Assembly: GCF_004917065.1 (NCBI RefSeq)
Contig: NZ_SSYA01000002.1
Span: 1,487,749 to 1,551,748, forward strand
Length of the DNA stretch: 64,000 nucleotides
Direction of reading: 5' to 3'
Source: Geomonas ferrireducens
GTDB lineage: Bacteria; Desulfobacterota; Desulfuromonadia; Geobacterales; Geobacteraceae
Shown: in pieces, positions 54,445 to 63,098 of the stretch
How the letters are laid out: the number at the start of each line of letters is the position of its first letter
Position numbering within the stretch: the first letter of the stretch is position 1
Program-made: the position numbers and the translations under genes
Notes under the pieces: generated by a model
The model's input: only the letters and a program-made list of their open reading frames with translations
Database searches by the model: none
Told to the model about the DNA's origin: nothing

Positions 54445-54576
54445 TCAATGCCTGAAGAGCAGGTGCACGATGCTCCCGAGGAAATCCTGCCCGGACTCGG
54501 CCACGAGAATGACGTCGAAAACGGAGAGCACGACAAGGACGATCACGATGTAAAGCCACAGCCTCGATGTTTCCAT
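54445..54576 (-). CDS. Small membrane-protein ORF, 43 aa
   Basis: ATG at 54576 follows AAGGGGGAG with 4-nt spacing. The peptide begins METSRLWLYIVIVLVVLSVF and continues DVILVAESGQDFLGSIVHLL, so a single transmembrane helix is followed by a short amphipathic stretch. It lies 68 nt downstream of the Usp gene, in the same direction. Tiny proteins such as AcrZ modulate RND pumps; an analogous partner for this MFS pump is an inference only. Confidence 0.6.
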   Translation of the reverse strand: METSRLWLYIVIVLVVLSVFDVILVAESGQDFLGSIVHLLFRH

Positions 54577-54644
54577 GGAACTCCCCCTTACGACCCTGCC
54601 TACGGCAGTCCACCTGAACCGATGCCCCCCGTCTTTACCGCCTG

Positions 54645-55097
54645 CTACGCTTCGCTTCTATGCACGAGAACCGGGATGCAGGAATGGGTGAGCACCTTCT
54701 GCGTCTCGCTTCCCAGCACCAGCGCCTTGACGCCTCTTCTGCCGTGCGAAGCCATGAAGATGAGATCGCACCCGCTTCGCTTGGCCGCCTCGATGATCGC
54801 CTGATACGGCTCTTCGCTTACCAGCGTCAGTTTGTCGCAGTCGACGCCCGCTTCCCGGGCCCGCCGCACCGCGTCATGCAGGACGTCCTCGGCGGTGCAT
54901 TGCATCGCTTCCCGAAAACTTGCCGGCAGATGCGGGTCGAAGATCGCCCCCTCGCCGTAGTACATCTTGGGCCACGGCTGCACGGCGCAGAAAAAGGTTA
55001 TGCGTGCCCCGGCTTCACTGGCGAAGGAGACTGCACGCACGACGGCGTCGACCGATAGTGGCGAACCATCGGTTGGTACGAGGATGTGTTTGAACAT
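54645..55097 (-). CDS. Universal stress protein (UspA family)
   Basis: The start at 55097 (MFKHILVPTDGS) gives 150 residues with GGAAAGG upstream; a longer frame to 55211 is not supported. Family features include ILVPTDGSPLSVDAVVRAVSFA near the start and the ATP-binding-type motif DLIFMASHGRRG followed by LGSETQKVL. The usual G-2x-G-9x-G(S/T) pattern is present. Position between the pump gene and the small ORFs suggests it belongs to the efflux regulon. Confidence 0.9.
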   Translation of the reverse strand: MFKHILVPTDGSPLSVDAVVRAVSFASEAGARITFFCAVQPWPKMYYGEGAIFDPHLPASFREAMQCTAEDVLHDAVRRAREAGVDCDKLTLVSEEPYQAIIEAAKRSGCDLIFMASHGRRGVKALVLGSETQKVLTHSCIPVLVHRSEA

Positions 55098-55161
55098 GGC
55101 TTTTCCTTTCCTGTTTATAGACGACGGAACTATTTCCCGGCAGGGGCGGCGCCCCCCTACC

Positions 55162-56715
55162 CTAGTGCCCCCCTGCGGACGGGTCCACCACGCGGGTCGG
55201 TTTCGGGGCAAGCCAGATGACGGAGGCGGCGATGAAAAAGGCGATACCTATGGCAAGCATGAGCTGGTTCGTCGCCAGCATGACGCTTTGGCCGGTGATC
55301 ATGTAGTCGATGACCTGGTTCACCGCGTCGCCGGGAGCGCCGGAGGCCTCGAGCATGCCCCTTACGCTTTGGTCGCCGTCGGCAAGCCCGACCAGTTCGG
55401 CATGGTTGCGCGTGATCTGGTTTCCCCAGGTGGTGGTGACGACCGAGGTGGCGAACGCGCCGGAAAGGGTGCGCAGGAAGTTCATAAGCCCCGCGGCGGA
55501 GTCCATCTCACGCTCTTCGACGCTCGCGAGCGCGAGTCCCGTGGTCGGGATGAAGAAAAACGGCAGCCCGAAGCCCATGAATATGAGCGGCAGGGCGACG
55601 TTCCACATGGTCATGTCGGTGTTGGCGACGGTGCGCCACATGGTATCGATACCGAGCCAGATTACGCCGCCAAAGACGAGCTTTCTCGCGTCCACCCTGG
55701 TCGAGAGCTGGGCGACCAGGGGCGCGACGAAAAATGCGGCAAGCCCGGTCCCGGCGGTTGCGATGCCCGCCTTGGTCGCCGTGTACCCCATCAGGTTTTG
55801 CAGCCAAAGCGGGGTCAACACGCTCGCGCCGAAAAAGGCGGCGAAGGCTAGGCTTATGGTGAGCACGCAGGCGGTGAAGCCGCGGTGGCGGAACACCCTC
55901 AGGTCGACGATGGGATGGTCCTCGTGGAACTCCCAGATGAGGAAGGCCGCAAAGGCGATCGCGGCGACGATGGCCAGGGTGACGATCTTCGTGGAGGCGA
56001 ACCAGTCGAGATCCTTCCCTTCGTCCAGCATGAGCTGCAGGGCGGCGACCCAGATGATGAGGAGCACGAGGCCGATCCGGTCGATGGGGTTACGCTGCAA
56101 CGGCTCGCGGTAGCTTTGCAAGAGCTGCCAGGCGAAAAAGCCGCCGGCGAAGGCGATGGGGAGGTTGATAAAGAAGATCCAGGACCACCTGTACTCGTCG
56201 CAGAAGTAGCCGCCGAGGATCGGGCCGAGGACCGGCGCCACAAGCGTCGTCATGGACCACAAGCCGATGGCGGCCGCGGTCTTTTCCTTCGGGAAAATCC
56301 GCATCAGCAAGGTCTGCGAGAGCGGCATGAGCGGTCCGCCGGAAAAGCCCTGGAAGATGCGGGCGACGACCAGGAGCCCCAGGGAGTTTGCGAGTCCCGA
56401 GACGGCGGAGAAAACGCCGAACATGACCATGGCCCAAACGAAGACGCGCACCGCGCCGTACCGGGCGGAGAGCCAACCGGTCAGCGGCACCGTGATCGCT
56501 TCGCCCACGGCATAGGAGGTGATGACCCAGGTCCCCTGGCTCAGGGTCGCGCCGAGGCTCCCGGCGATGTTGGGGACCGCCACGTTGGCGATGGTCATGT
56601 TGAGAACGGCGATGAAGTTGGCGGCGGCGAGGATGATCGCCGCGATCCAGAGCATCCCGCCGGAGAGCTGGGTTTCAGCGCCGGAAGGCGCGTGCGATGA
56701 AGTCTGCTCTTGCAT
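55162..56715 (-). CDS. DHA2-family MFS multidrug transporter (EmrB-like)
   Basis: The 517-residue protein has 14 transmembrane helices. Motif A occurs as GWLSARYGAVRVFVW, and the N-terminal LNMTIANVAVPNIAGSLGATLSQGTWVITSYAVGEAITVP is diagnostic of EmrB/QacA. It pumps hydrophobic compounds with the proton gradient. Partners EmrA (membrane fusion) and a TolC-like outer-membrane channel are encoded immediately upstream on this strand, completing a tripartite pump. Confidence 0.95.
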   Translation of the reverse strand: MQEQTSSHAPSGAETQLSGGMLWIAAIILAAANFIAVLNMTIANVAVPNIAGSLGATLSQGTWVITSYAVGEAITVPLTGWLSARYGAVRVFVWAMVMFGVFSAVSGLANSLGLLVVARIFQGFSGGPLMPLSQTLLMRIFPKEKTAAAIGLWSMTTLVAPVLGPILGGYFCDEYRWSWIFFINLPIAFAGGFFAWQLLQSYREPLQRNPIDRIGLVLLIIWVAALQLMLDEGKDLDWFASTKIVTLAIVAAIAFAAFLIWEFHEDHPIVDLRVFRHRGFTACVLTISLAFAAFFGASVLTPLWLQNLMGYTATKAGIATAGTGLAAFFVAPLVAQLSTRVDARKLVFGGVIWLGIDTMWRTVANTDMTMWNVALPLIFMGFGLPFFFIPTTGLALASVEEREMDSAAGLMNFLRTLSGAFATSVVTTTWGNQITRNHAELVGLADGDQSVRGMLEASGAPGDAVNQVIDYMITGQSVMLATNQLMLAIGIAFFIAASVIWLAPKPTRVVDPSAGGH

Positions 56716-56728
56716 GTTCAGGTCCTGT

Positions 56729-57862
56729 TCAGCGCTTGCTGCGGGTATCGATCTCGGCGGTCATGGAAAGGCCGACCTTGAGCGGGCTGATGCGCAGTTC
56801 CGCCGGGTCGAGTTTTACGCGGACCGGAAGGCGCTGCACCACCTTGATCCAGTTGCCGGTGGCGTTTTGCGCCGGAATGGCAGAGAAGGCGGATCCCGAG
56901 CCGCCGGAGAAACCTTCGACGACGCCGTGGTAGGTGACTCCCTTGCCGTAGATGTCGGCATGCAGGGTGACCGGCTGGCCGACGCGCACCTTTTTGAGTT
57001 GGACCTCCTTAAAGTTCGCGTCGACGTGCATCTCGTGCACGGGGACCACGGCAAGAAGCGGCATCCCCGCCTGGACGCGCTGCCCTACCTGGACCTGGCG
57101 TTTGGCGACGATGCCGTCCACCGGCGCCTTGATGACGGTGCGTTCGAGGTCGACGGCCGCCTGGTCGCGCCTTGCGCGGGCGAGCGCCACTTCGGGGTTA
57201 CTTTCCACGGTGGTTCCAGCGATGAGGACGGCGTTGGCCTCGCGCGAACTGACCGCGGTGCTGCGGTTCGCGCGGGCCTGCGCGATGGCGGCCCGGGTCG
57301 CGTCGAGGTTCGCCTTGGCGGCGGCAAAGGCGTTCTGGGCCCGGGTCAATTCATCGCCGGAAACGGAGCCGGAGGCGGACAACGCTTCGCGCCGTTTCAG
57401 GTCGATCTGTGCCCGCTCGAAGTCCGCTTCTGCCGAGGCAAGCTGCGCCGCCGCGCGTTTCTCATCGGCATCGCGCGCCGTGATCTGGGCGTTCAGGCTG
57501 CCGTCGTTGGCCATGAAGCCCTGGACGCGCCGGACCGCCCTTCCGAGGTCGGCTTCGGCCTGGGCGAGCGCCAGCCTCGCGTCGGTAGGATCGATCTCGA
57601 CCAGGACATCCCCTTTTTTCACCGCCTGGGTATCGGTCACGAGCACGCGGCTCACCGTGCCGCCGACCGACGGGGTAACCTGGGCCACCTCGACGGCGGT
57701 GTAGGCGTTGTCGGTGGAGATGAAGTTCGAGCCGTACAAAAGGGCGTAAGCCGAGGCGGTCGCGCCCGAAATGACGACGACTGCGGCAAGTGCGATGAGG
57801 AGCTTCTTGCGACGGTTTGCTTTGGTCACATCCGTGGGAGTTGCTTTCTTTGTGTCAGACAT
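56729..57862 (-). CDS. HlyD/EmrA-family membrane fusion protein
   Basis: The 377-residue protein has a cytoplasmic tail, one transmembrane helix (LLIALAAVVVISGATASAYALL), the biotinyl-lipoyl-like half (VGGTVSRVLVTDTQAVKKGDVLVEIDPTDARLALAQAEADL), a coiled-coil hairpin, the second lipoyl half (TVIKAPVDGIVAKRQVQVGQRVQAGMPLLAVVP) and a beta-barrel C-terminus. It bridges the EmrB-like pump and the outer-membrane channel. Gaps are 17 nt to tolC and 13 nt to emrB. Confidence 0.95.
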   Translation of the reverse strand: MSDTKKATPTDVTKANRRKKLLIALAAVVVISGATASAYALLYGSNFISTDNAYTAVEVAQVTPSVGGTVSRVLVTDTQAVKKGDVLVEIDPTDARLALAQAEADLGRAVRRVQGFMANDGSLNAQITARDADEKRAAAQLASAEADFERAQIDLKRREALSASGSVSGDELTRAQNAFAAAKANLDATRAAIAQARANRSTAVSSREANAVLIAGTTVESNPEVALARARRDQAAVDLERTVIKAPVDGIVAKRQVQVGQRVQAGMPLLAVVPVHEMHVDANFKEVQLKKVRVGQPVTLHADIYGKGVTYHGVVEGFSGGSGSAFSAIPAQNATGNWIKVVQRLPVRVKLDPAELRISPLKVGLSMTAEIDTRSKR

Positions 57863-57879
57863 TTCGGCATCCTTCTCTT

Positions 57880-59334
57880 TTAGATATTTTTGTGCTGGTA
57901 TCCGCCGCCGAGGGCGCGCTGCAGGGCGACGTCGAGGGTGAAGGCCCTCGACTGCAGGGCGGTGAGCACGCGCTGGTTGTTGAGCAGGAGATCTTCCGCG
58001 TAAAGGACTTCGATGAAGTTGGCAAGCCCCCCCTCGTAGCGGTTGCGGGCGACCCTGTGCGCCTCGGCCGCTTCCGCGACGGCCTCCTTCCCCTGCTCCA
58101 GCTGCGCGGCGAGCGCCTTCATGCTCAGGGCGGTGCCGGCGACGTCCTCGAGGGCGTGCGCCACCGTGGCGTCGTAGTTGGCGACCATCTCGTCGTAGGC
58201 CGCGACTTTTTCGCGCAATTCCCCCTGCAGGCGTCCCGCGGTGAAGATGGGAAGGGAAACGGCCGGGCCGATGCCGCCGATGTCGGATCCCGACTTGGTG
58301 AGCATGTTGAGGCCGAGTGATTGCACACCAATGAAGGCGGAGAGGTTGACGTTCGGGTAGAACTCCGCCTTTTTCTGGTCGATGCGGTGCGCCTGGGCCT
58401 TCGCCATCAGCCGCGCCACGATGACGTCGGGGCGGCGCCCCAAGAGGTCCACTGACAGTTGCGCGGGAAGGGAAAAGGTCCCGGCGAGGTTCACCGTCGG
58501 GCGTTTTATGGAGAGGGCGCGGTCCGGCCCGGCGCCGACCAGTGCCGCGAGGCGGTTTTTGGTGAGGCCGATCTGCTCCTCGATGGAGAGGAGCTCCCCG
58601 TTGGCCGCAGCGAGTCTTGCCCGGGCTTCGCTCACGCTCCCCTGGGTTTCCAAGCCGTTTGCGAAACGCTCGGCGAAAAGCTCGACGGTCTTTTTCCGGA
58701 TCTCCACGGTGCGCGTAACGGTGTCCCGCAGCGCGTGGAGTCTTGCGAGCTCCGAGTAGTTCGTGGCGATGGCTGACGCGATGTTCAGGCGCACCAGGGC
58801 CGCCTCCGCCCGCCTTGCCTCAAGCTCTGAGGACGCGGCGGCCAATCCCGCCCGGTTCTTTCCCCAGAAATCGAGCTCCCAATTCAGGTTGATGGTGCCC
58901 TGCCCGTAGTCCTGCCAGCCGTCCGGGGTCATGTTGCGGGGGGTGAGGTAGTTGTAGCTGAGCTTTTGTTCCGCGATCGAGGCGTTGGCGCTCACCTGCG
59001 GCATCAGTGCCGACCGCGACACCTTCATGAAGGCTTCCGCGCGCCGCATGCGGGCCGCGACGGCGGCGATATCCGGCGCATCGTGCAGGGCCTCTTCGAC
59101 GAGGGTGACGAGCTGCGGGTCGCCGTAGGACTGCCACCAGTTTTCGGCGGGCCAGTTGCCGGCGGGCGCAGAAAAGGAAGCGGCGCTTTCATACTGTTCC
59201 GACGTTTTCACGGATTTGAGCGGACCGGTTTCGGGAAGCATGGCGCAGCCGCCGAGGCTTATTCCCGAAAGCAAAGCGATGGCGACCGCCATCCGTTTTG
59301 TGGATGATGTGGGTTGTGGGGCATCTTCGATCAT
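57880..59334 (-). CDS. NodT-type outer-membrane efflux lipoprotein (TolC-like)
   Basis: This 484-residue protein has a lipobox (SLGGCAMLPETG), then the OEP pattern twice: NWWQSYGDPQLVTLVEEALHDAPDIAAVAARMRRAEA and, in the second half, LSVDLLGRRPDVIVARLMAKAQAHRIDQKKAEFYPNVNLSAFIGVQ. These trimeric channels carry substrates through the outer membrane. It is the first gene of the operon, about 195 nt from the predicted transcription start. Confidence 0.94.
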   Translation of the reverse strand: MIEDAPQPTSSTKRMAVAIALLSGISLGGCAMLPETGPLKSVKTSEQYESAASFSAPAGNWPAENWWQSYGDPQLVTLVEEALHDAPDIAAVAARMRRAEAFMKVSRSALMPQVSANASIAEQKLSYNYLTPRNMTPDGWQDYGQGTINLNWELDFWGKNRAGLAAASSELEARRAEAALVRLNIASAIATNYSELARLHALRDTVTRTVEIRKKTVELFAERFANGLETQGSVSEARARLAAANGELLSIEEQIGLTKNRLAALVGAGPDRALSIKRPTVNLAGTFSLPAQLSVDLLGRRPDVIVARLMAKAQAHRIDQKKAEFYPNVNLSAFIGVQSLGLNMLTKSGSDIGGIGPAVSLPIFTAGRLQGELREKVAAYDEMVANYDATVAHALEDVAGTALSMKALAAQLEQGKEAVAEAAEAHRVARNRYEGGLANFIEVLYAEDLLLNNQRVLTALQSRAFTLDVALQRALGGGYQHKNI

Positions 59335-59527
59335 TTGTGTAGCTCTCCCATCTTTTGAAGCGTTGAGGGCGGGTTTGCAGGAGGTTTCGCCGGGGGAAAA
59401 AGGCGAAAGTCCGCGGCAAATTCGCCGCAGCTTCCTTGCATTTGTAAGAGCAAGGCAAATCCCCCCTCTCCCCCCTTCGCAAAGGGGGGAACGTTAGGGC
59501 TCATGCAGTGCGCTACGCAACATTCTG

Positions 59528-59544
59528 TACTGTACGGTACAGTA
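59528..59544 (-). promoter_or_regulatory. Palindromic operator, probable TetR site
   Basis: TACTGTACGGTACAGTA is a 17-bp palindrome with a single central base. It overlaps the -10 hexamer of the promoter reading into the efflux operon, the expected place for a repressor. The TetR gene at the end of the operon is the best candidate binder. Confidence 0.8.
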
Positions 59545-59567
59545 TTATTTCTTTTGGGGGATGTCAA
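59539..59567 (-). promoter_or_regulatory. Sigma70 promoter of the efflux operon
   Basis: On the minus strand TTGACA (complement of 59562-59567) is followed, after exactly 17 nt, by TACTGT (complement of 59539-59544). Transcription should start near 59531, leaving a leader of about 195 nt. The palindrome overlaps the -10 box. Confidence 0.78.
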
Positions 59568-59949
59568 GAAGCAAAATTTGAAAGGGAGATGGTGCGGGAG
59601 TTTTTAAAAGCGGAGGCGGGTGGGTTAAGAGACGAGGAACTGAAGGCAGGCTCCCCCTTTTGCCAAGGCTACCGGGGGCAGGCTCCCTCCTTCGCCAAGG
59701 CTACGGGGGGCAGGTCCCTCTTCGCAAAGGGGGGAACGCCGGGGCCAGTGCAGGGCTTCGTGGATGCCATTACCAGGTTCACTGGAATTTCGGGATAAAG
59801 GATAACGTGGCGTAGGGGATCATCAAGCGGCTTGGGCGAGTGCGCGGCCACACAAGGTGCGCGTGCTTGGGGCTCGGGCGGCAGTCGCCAGGCGGGCGTA
59901 GTCATGCAGGGAAGCGCCGACTAAATCGGCCCGAACAGGAGGGCTGATC

Positions 59950-61038
59950 TCAGTCGCCGGTCTTGAAACTCCAAACGTAGTCAAAAGGAAGCGCGTTACC
60001 GGATTTATCCCTGATCGCGGTAGTCAGGGTCGCGGTGTAAGTGGTGTTCGCTTCCAGCAATGTCGGGTCGCTCACGCTGCCCGAGGCGCCGAACGCTGAG
60101 TAATAGTACCCCCACTTGGCGCCGGTAGGGCTGCTGACGAAAAATGACGAGCGCCCGAAAGTCGAGTAATCGATCAGTCCGGTGAAGGTGACCGAAACGC
60201 TCGAATCCCTCGGCACGCTAGTGGCTCCAGCCGCTGGACTGGTTGAGAGCACGCGGAAAACCGGCGCTGCCATCGTGGTGAAGGTCCAGGTGTATTCGGA
60301 GGTCAAAGAGGAGCCGGAAACGGCGCGCAGTGTGGTCGGGATGGTAACGGTGTAGGTGGTGTCATAGGCAAGATTGGCGGCGGGGATGAAGGTCACGGTC
60401 GAACCGCTTACGCTCTTGGTACCGGCGACCGCTCCACCGGGACCGGTGACCGCGATAAAGTAGGTCGTCGAGGGGTCGATCTCGCCGCTAAATTGCGCGG
60501 AAATGCTCGCGTTCAGCAGCACTCCGGTGGCGTCCGACGCGGGGGCAGTCGACTGCACCGTCAAGGCCTGCGGAGCTACGACCTGAACCGCGATCGTGGT
60601 CCCTTTGCCGCCGGGGTCATAGGCCGAGATCACGATATTGTTGGTTCCGGGGACTACCGGCACCCCGGCGAACCATCTGTGTGTCCAGTCGGTTCCCGGC
60701 CCGTAGTAGCTTGTCGCGGTGCCGCTGGCACCGGTGGTCTGGTTGATATAGGTGACGTCGACGCCGGGATAATCGTCGGTGCGCGTGGTGTCGGTGAGGC
60801 AGGAGAGGCCGACGCAATGGCTGGCGTAATAGGAATCGGAAATCCAGGCGGTTCCGCTGATGCTGGCAACGGTCGAGGAGCTTGATACCGAAGTTGCCTG
60901 GGCCCACTCTTCTTTGGGAGGAACATCGGACGAAGAGGAGCCACCACCGCCACAACCGGCGAGCAGGACGCTCGACAGGACCAACAATCTACTGCAGTAC
61001 CGGGTTACCAAACGGTGCACGCTCAGCATCTGCCGCAT
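59950..61038 (-). CDS. Lipoprotein with bacterial Ig-like (Big_5) domains
   Basis: The start at 61038 (MRQMLSVHRL) gives 362 residues; a lipobox LLAGC is followed by a Gly/Ser-rich linker. Two Big_5-type repeats are visible in the second half: STAPASDATGVLLNASISAQFSGEIDPST ... TYTVTIP, and STSPAAGATSVPRDSSVSVTFTGLID ... TYTATLTT, each ending in a Trp-Xaa-Phe motif (YTWTFTT, YVWSFKT). The N-terminal part has a cysteine pair (HCVGLSC). Probably a surface or periplasmic lipoprotein; partner unknown. Confidence 0.87.
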   Translation of the reverse strand: MRQMLSVHRLVTRYCSRLLVLSSVLLAGCGGGGSSSSDVPPKEEWAQATSVSSSSTVASISGTAWISDSYYASHCVGLSCLTDTTRTDDYPGVDVTYINQTTGASGTATSYYGPGTDWTHRWFAGVPVVPGTNNIVISAYDPGGKGTTIAVQVVAPQALTVQSTAPASDATGVLLNASISAQFSGEIDPSTTYFIAVTGPGGAVAGTKSVSGSTVTFIPAANLAYDTTYTVTIPTTLRAVSGSSLTSEYTWTFTTMAAPVFRVLSTSPAAGATSVPRDSSVSVTFTGLIDYSTFGRSSFFVSSPTGAKWGYYYSAFGASGSVSDPTLLEANTTYTATLTTAIRDKSGNALPFDYVWSFKTGD

Positions 61039-61095
61039 GATCCCCTCCCCTCCTCTCCCCCCAAATCCGGGAAGAGAAATCAAAGCTCACCAGGT

Positions 61096-62340
61096 TTACT
61101 GCGAATGACGGGTTCCTGCTATATAGACCTGCTCCACTTCTGCACGGGCGAGAAGGGTGGCCTCGATTGAAGAGGCATCGCTCCCGGAACCGCAGGCGAG
61201 CACCTGGAAGTCGGCGCGCTTGCCCGGCTCCAGAGTTCCGACACGGTCTTCGATGTGCAGCGCCCTGGCGCCTCCCAAGGTCGCCATGGTTAACAGTTCC
61301 CGCGGCTCGAAAACGCCGGGGGCGGCCTGTTGCAGGTAGCGCATCTCGTCCCACATGGAAAGCGAATCGTTGCTGGCCAGGGAATCGGTGCCGAGTGCCA
61401 GGGCTACGCCGGATTGCTTCAGGAGCTTGTGCGGCGCGCAGCCGACGAAGAGCCGGTCGTTGCTGCGCGGGCAGAGCACGACGCTCACGCCGCGCTCTTT
61501 GAGAAGTGCCACGTCGTTGGGGGTTACGTGGACGGCGTGAACGGCGAGGGTCGAGGCATCGAGGACGCCGAGATCGTCCAGGTAGCGGGTCGAGGTGGTG
61601 CGCATCGGGTGCGGCAGGTACTGCTCCCAGTGCGCCATCGGGTAGAGGATATCGGCGAAGGCACCGGTGGTGTCGTGCATGAACGCCACTTCTTCGGTGG
61701 TCTCGGAGAGGTGCACCGCCTTAGGGATGCCGAGTTTTTCGGATAGGGCGTTTAGGCACGCGAAGAGATGACCGGAAACGGTGTGGGGCGTATGCGGGGA
61801 TACGCCGGGGAGTAACGCTCCCTCGAGCCCCTGCAGGGCCGTTTCCAGTCCGGCGACGAGCGTGTCGCAAAGGATCGGGTCGTGCCCGATCGCCTCGAGG
61901 AAGAGCCTGCCGGTAAGCGGCGTGTCGCGGTAGAGAGGAACCAGCGAGAAATCGGACAGGATGTCTCCGACCGCGGTGGTGCCGGACTCGAGGCAAAGGC
62001 GCATCCCTTCCTTCGTGGAATGTTCGATCTCGCCCGGCTCTAAGGCGCGCTTTATTTTCACCACCTGCTGGACCCATTCGACGTAGCGTTTGGGGAGGTA
62101 GTCGAGGTCCTTGCGCACCTTCCAGGCTGGGAAGTGGGTGAGCTCGAGATGGGTGTGCGCGTTCACCAGGCCGGGCATGATCACGGAGCCCTTGAGATCG
62201 ACGACCGGCGCGGAAAACTGCGCGCGCAGTTCGTTCAGGGTGCCGACCGCGACGATGCGGCCGTTTTCAACGGCGAGGGCGCCGCCTGCGATGGGCGGGG
62301 AGGAAATAGGGAGCAGGTATGCGGCGGCGTAGATTCTCAT
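61096..62340 (-). CDS. Amidohydrolase, possibly aminodeoxyfutalosine deaminase
   Basis: The 414-residue protein is a COG0402-type amidohydrolase: metal ligands in NAHTHLELTH, the later His in AVHLSETTEE, HAVHVTPND and the Asp in ALGTDSLASND. The C-terminal ATLGGARALHIEDRVGTLEPGKRADFQVL is typical of the family. In Geobacter-like bacteria that make menaquinone by the futalosine route, a protein of this type (MqnX) deaminates aminodeoxyfutalosine; other family members deaminate guanine, adenosine or S-adenosylhomocysteine. No other mqn gene is present, so the substrate is an inference. Confidence 0.78.
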   Translation of the reverse strand: MRIYAAAYLLPISSPPIAGGALAVENGRIVAVGTLNELRAQFSAPVVDLKGSVIMPGLVNAHTHLELTHFPAWKVRKDLDYLPKRYVEWVQQVVKIKRALEPGEIEHSTKEGMRLCLESGTTAVGDILSDFSLVPLYRDTPLTGRLFLEAIGHDPILCDTLVAGLETALQGLEGALLPGVSPHTPHTVSGHLFACLNALSEKLGIPKAVHLSETTEEVAFMHDTTGAFADILYPMAHWEQYLPHPMRTTSTRYLDDLGVLDASTLAVHAVHVTPNDVALLKERGVSVVLCPRSNDRLFVGCAPHKLLKQSGVALALGTDSLASNDSLSMWDEMRYLQQAAPGVFEPRELLTMATLGGARALHIEDRVGTLEPGKRADFQVLACGSGSDASSIEATLLARAEVEQVYIAGTRHSQ

Positions 62341-62688
62341 GCATCAACCTCGAAGGGTGTAGGGAAAAACAGATATTAACACAGAGAACACAGAGGTTCT
62401 CAGAGGTCACAGAGATATAACACGAGGACCTCTACGAGAACAAGTTTAGCAGGTTATTGGAATCAAAGCCAATGTGCGGTACTGGCATTGAGCGGTGGAC
62501 TAAAGGCAAATCCCCCCTTCGCCAAGGCTACGGGGGGCAGGCTCCCCCTTCGCAAAGGGGGGGGACGTTGGGGCTCGGGCGGCGCTTCGTGGGATAATTC
62601 CTCCATGTGACGCGGCATATTACTACAATAAAAAACGCTGACAGAATTTCTTCTGTCAGCGTCTCGGATACTGCTGTTTGCTTTTTAC
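62341..62688. other. Gene-free interval with low-complexity and GC-palindrome repeats
   Basis: ACACAGAG-type tandem sequence (ACACAGAGAACACAGAGG, about 62378-62415) is followed by unremarkable sequence and a GC palindrome (CCCCCCTTCGCCAAGGCTACGGGGGG..., 62510-62565). The panD terminator is at the right end. Confidence 0.65.
62629..62661 (-). terminator. Rho-independent terminator of panBCD
   Basis: An 11-bp perfect stem (CGCTGACAGAA / TTCTGTCAGCG) with a 4-nt loop is followed, reading on the minus strand, by a T6 run. It lies 28 nt past the panD stop. Confidence 0.93.
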
Positions 62689-63093
62689 CTAGTTCTTCCA
62701 GTGCACGCTTTTGAGCGTCGCCTGGCCGGCGGCTTCTTTGCGGGTCGGAAGCATCTTGTTCTTGTCGTCGACAAAAACAAGCTTCGGCTCGTGGGCAATG
62801 GCTTCGGCGTTGGGCATGTTCACGAAGCTCGCGATGATCACCAGGTCCTGCGGTGCCACGAGCCTTGCGGCTGCGCCGTTGATGCAGATGACGCCGGAAC
62901 CGCGCTCGCCTTCGATGGCGTAGGTCTCAAAACGGCTGCCGTTGGTGACGTCCCAGATGCAGACGGCCTCGTACGGGATGATGTCGGCCGCTTCCATGAG
63001 GTCGAGGTCGATGGTGATGCTGCCTTCGTAGTGCAGGTCTGCACCGGTTACCGTTGCCCTGTGGATCTTGCTCTTAAGCATCTTCCTGTCCAT
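62689..63093 (-). CDS. panD: Aspartate 1-decarboxylase
   Basis: The 134-residue proenzyme starts [29 protein letters not shown]. The Gly-Ser bond in YEGSI is the site of self-cleavage that creates the pyruvoyl group; other conserved blocks are [26 protein letters not shown] and DLVIIASF. It makes beta-alanine from aspartate for pantothenate synthesis. The gene is 5 nt from panC. Confidence 0.97.
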   Translation of the reverse strand: MDRKMLKSKIHRATVTGADLHYEGSITIDLDLMEAADIIPYEAVCIWDVTNGSRFETYAIEGERGSGVICINGAAARLVAPQDLVIIASFVNMPNAEAIAHEPKLVFVDDKNKMLPTRKEAAGQATLKSVHWKN

Positions 63094-63098
63094 ATTTC

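Larger units (their letters stand above)
59335..59949. other. Gene-free interval: efflux leader, promoter/operator and GC palindromes
   Basis: Besides the promoter and operator, it carries CCCCCCTTCGCAAAGGGGGG-like palindromes at about 59464-59495 and 59650-59735 (the latter repeating CCAAGGCTAC-GGGGGCAGGCTCCC). Spans 59740-59949 show no supported ORF. Confidence 0.65.

Noticed and set aside
59508..59798. Plus-strand frame of 96 codons in the gap upstream of tolC
   Set aside because: It crosses the promoter/operator and the GC palindromes, has no RBS and its translation is palindrome-derived.
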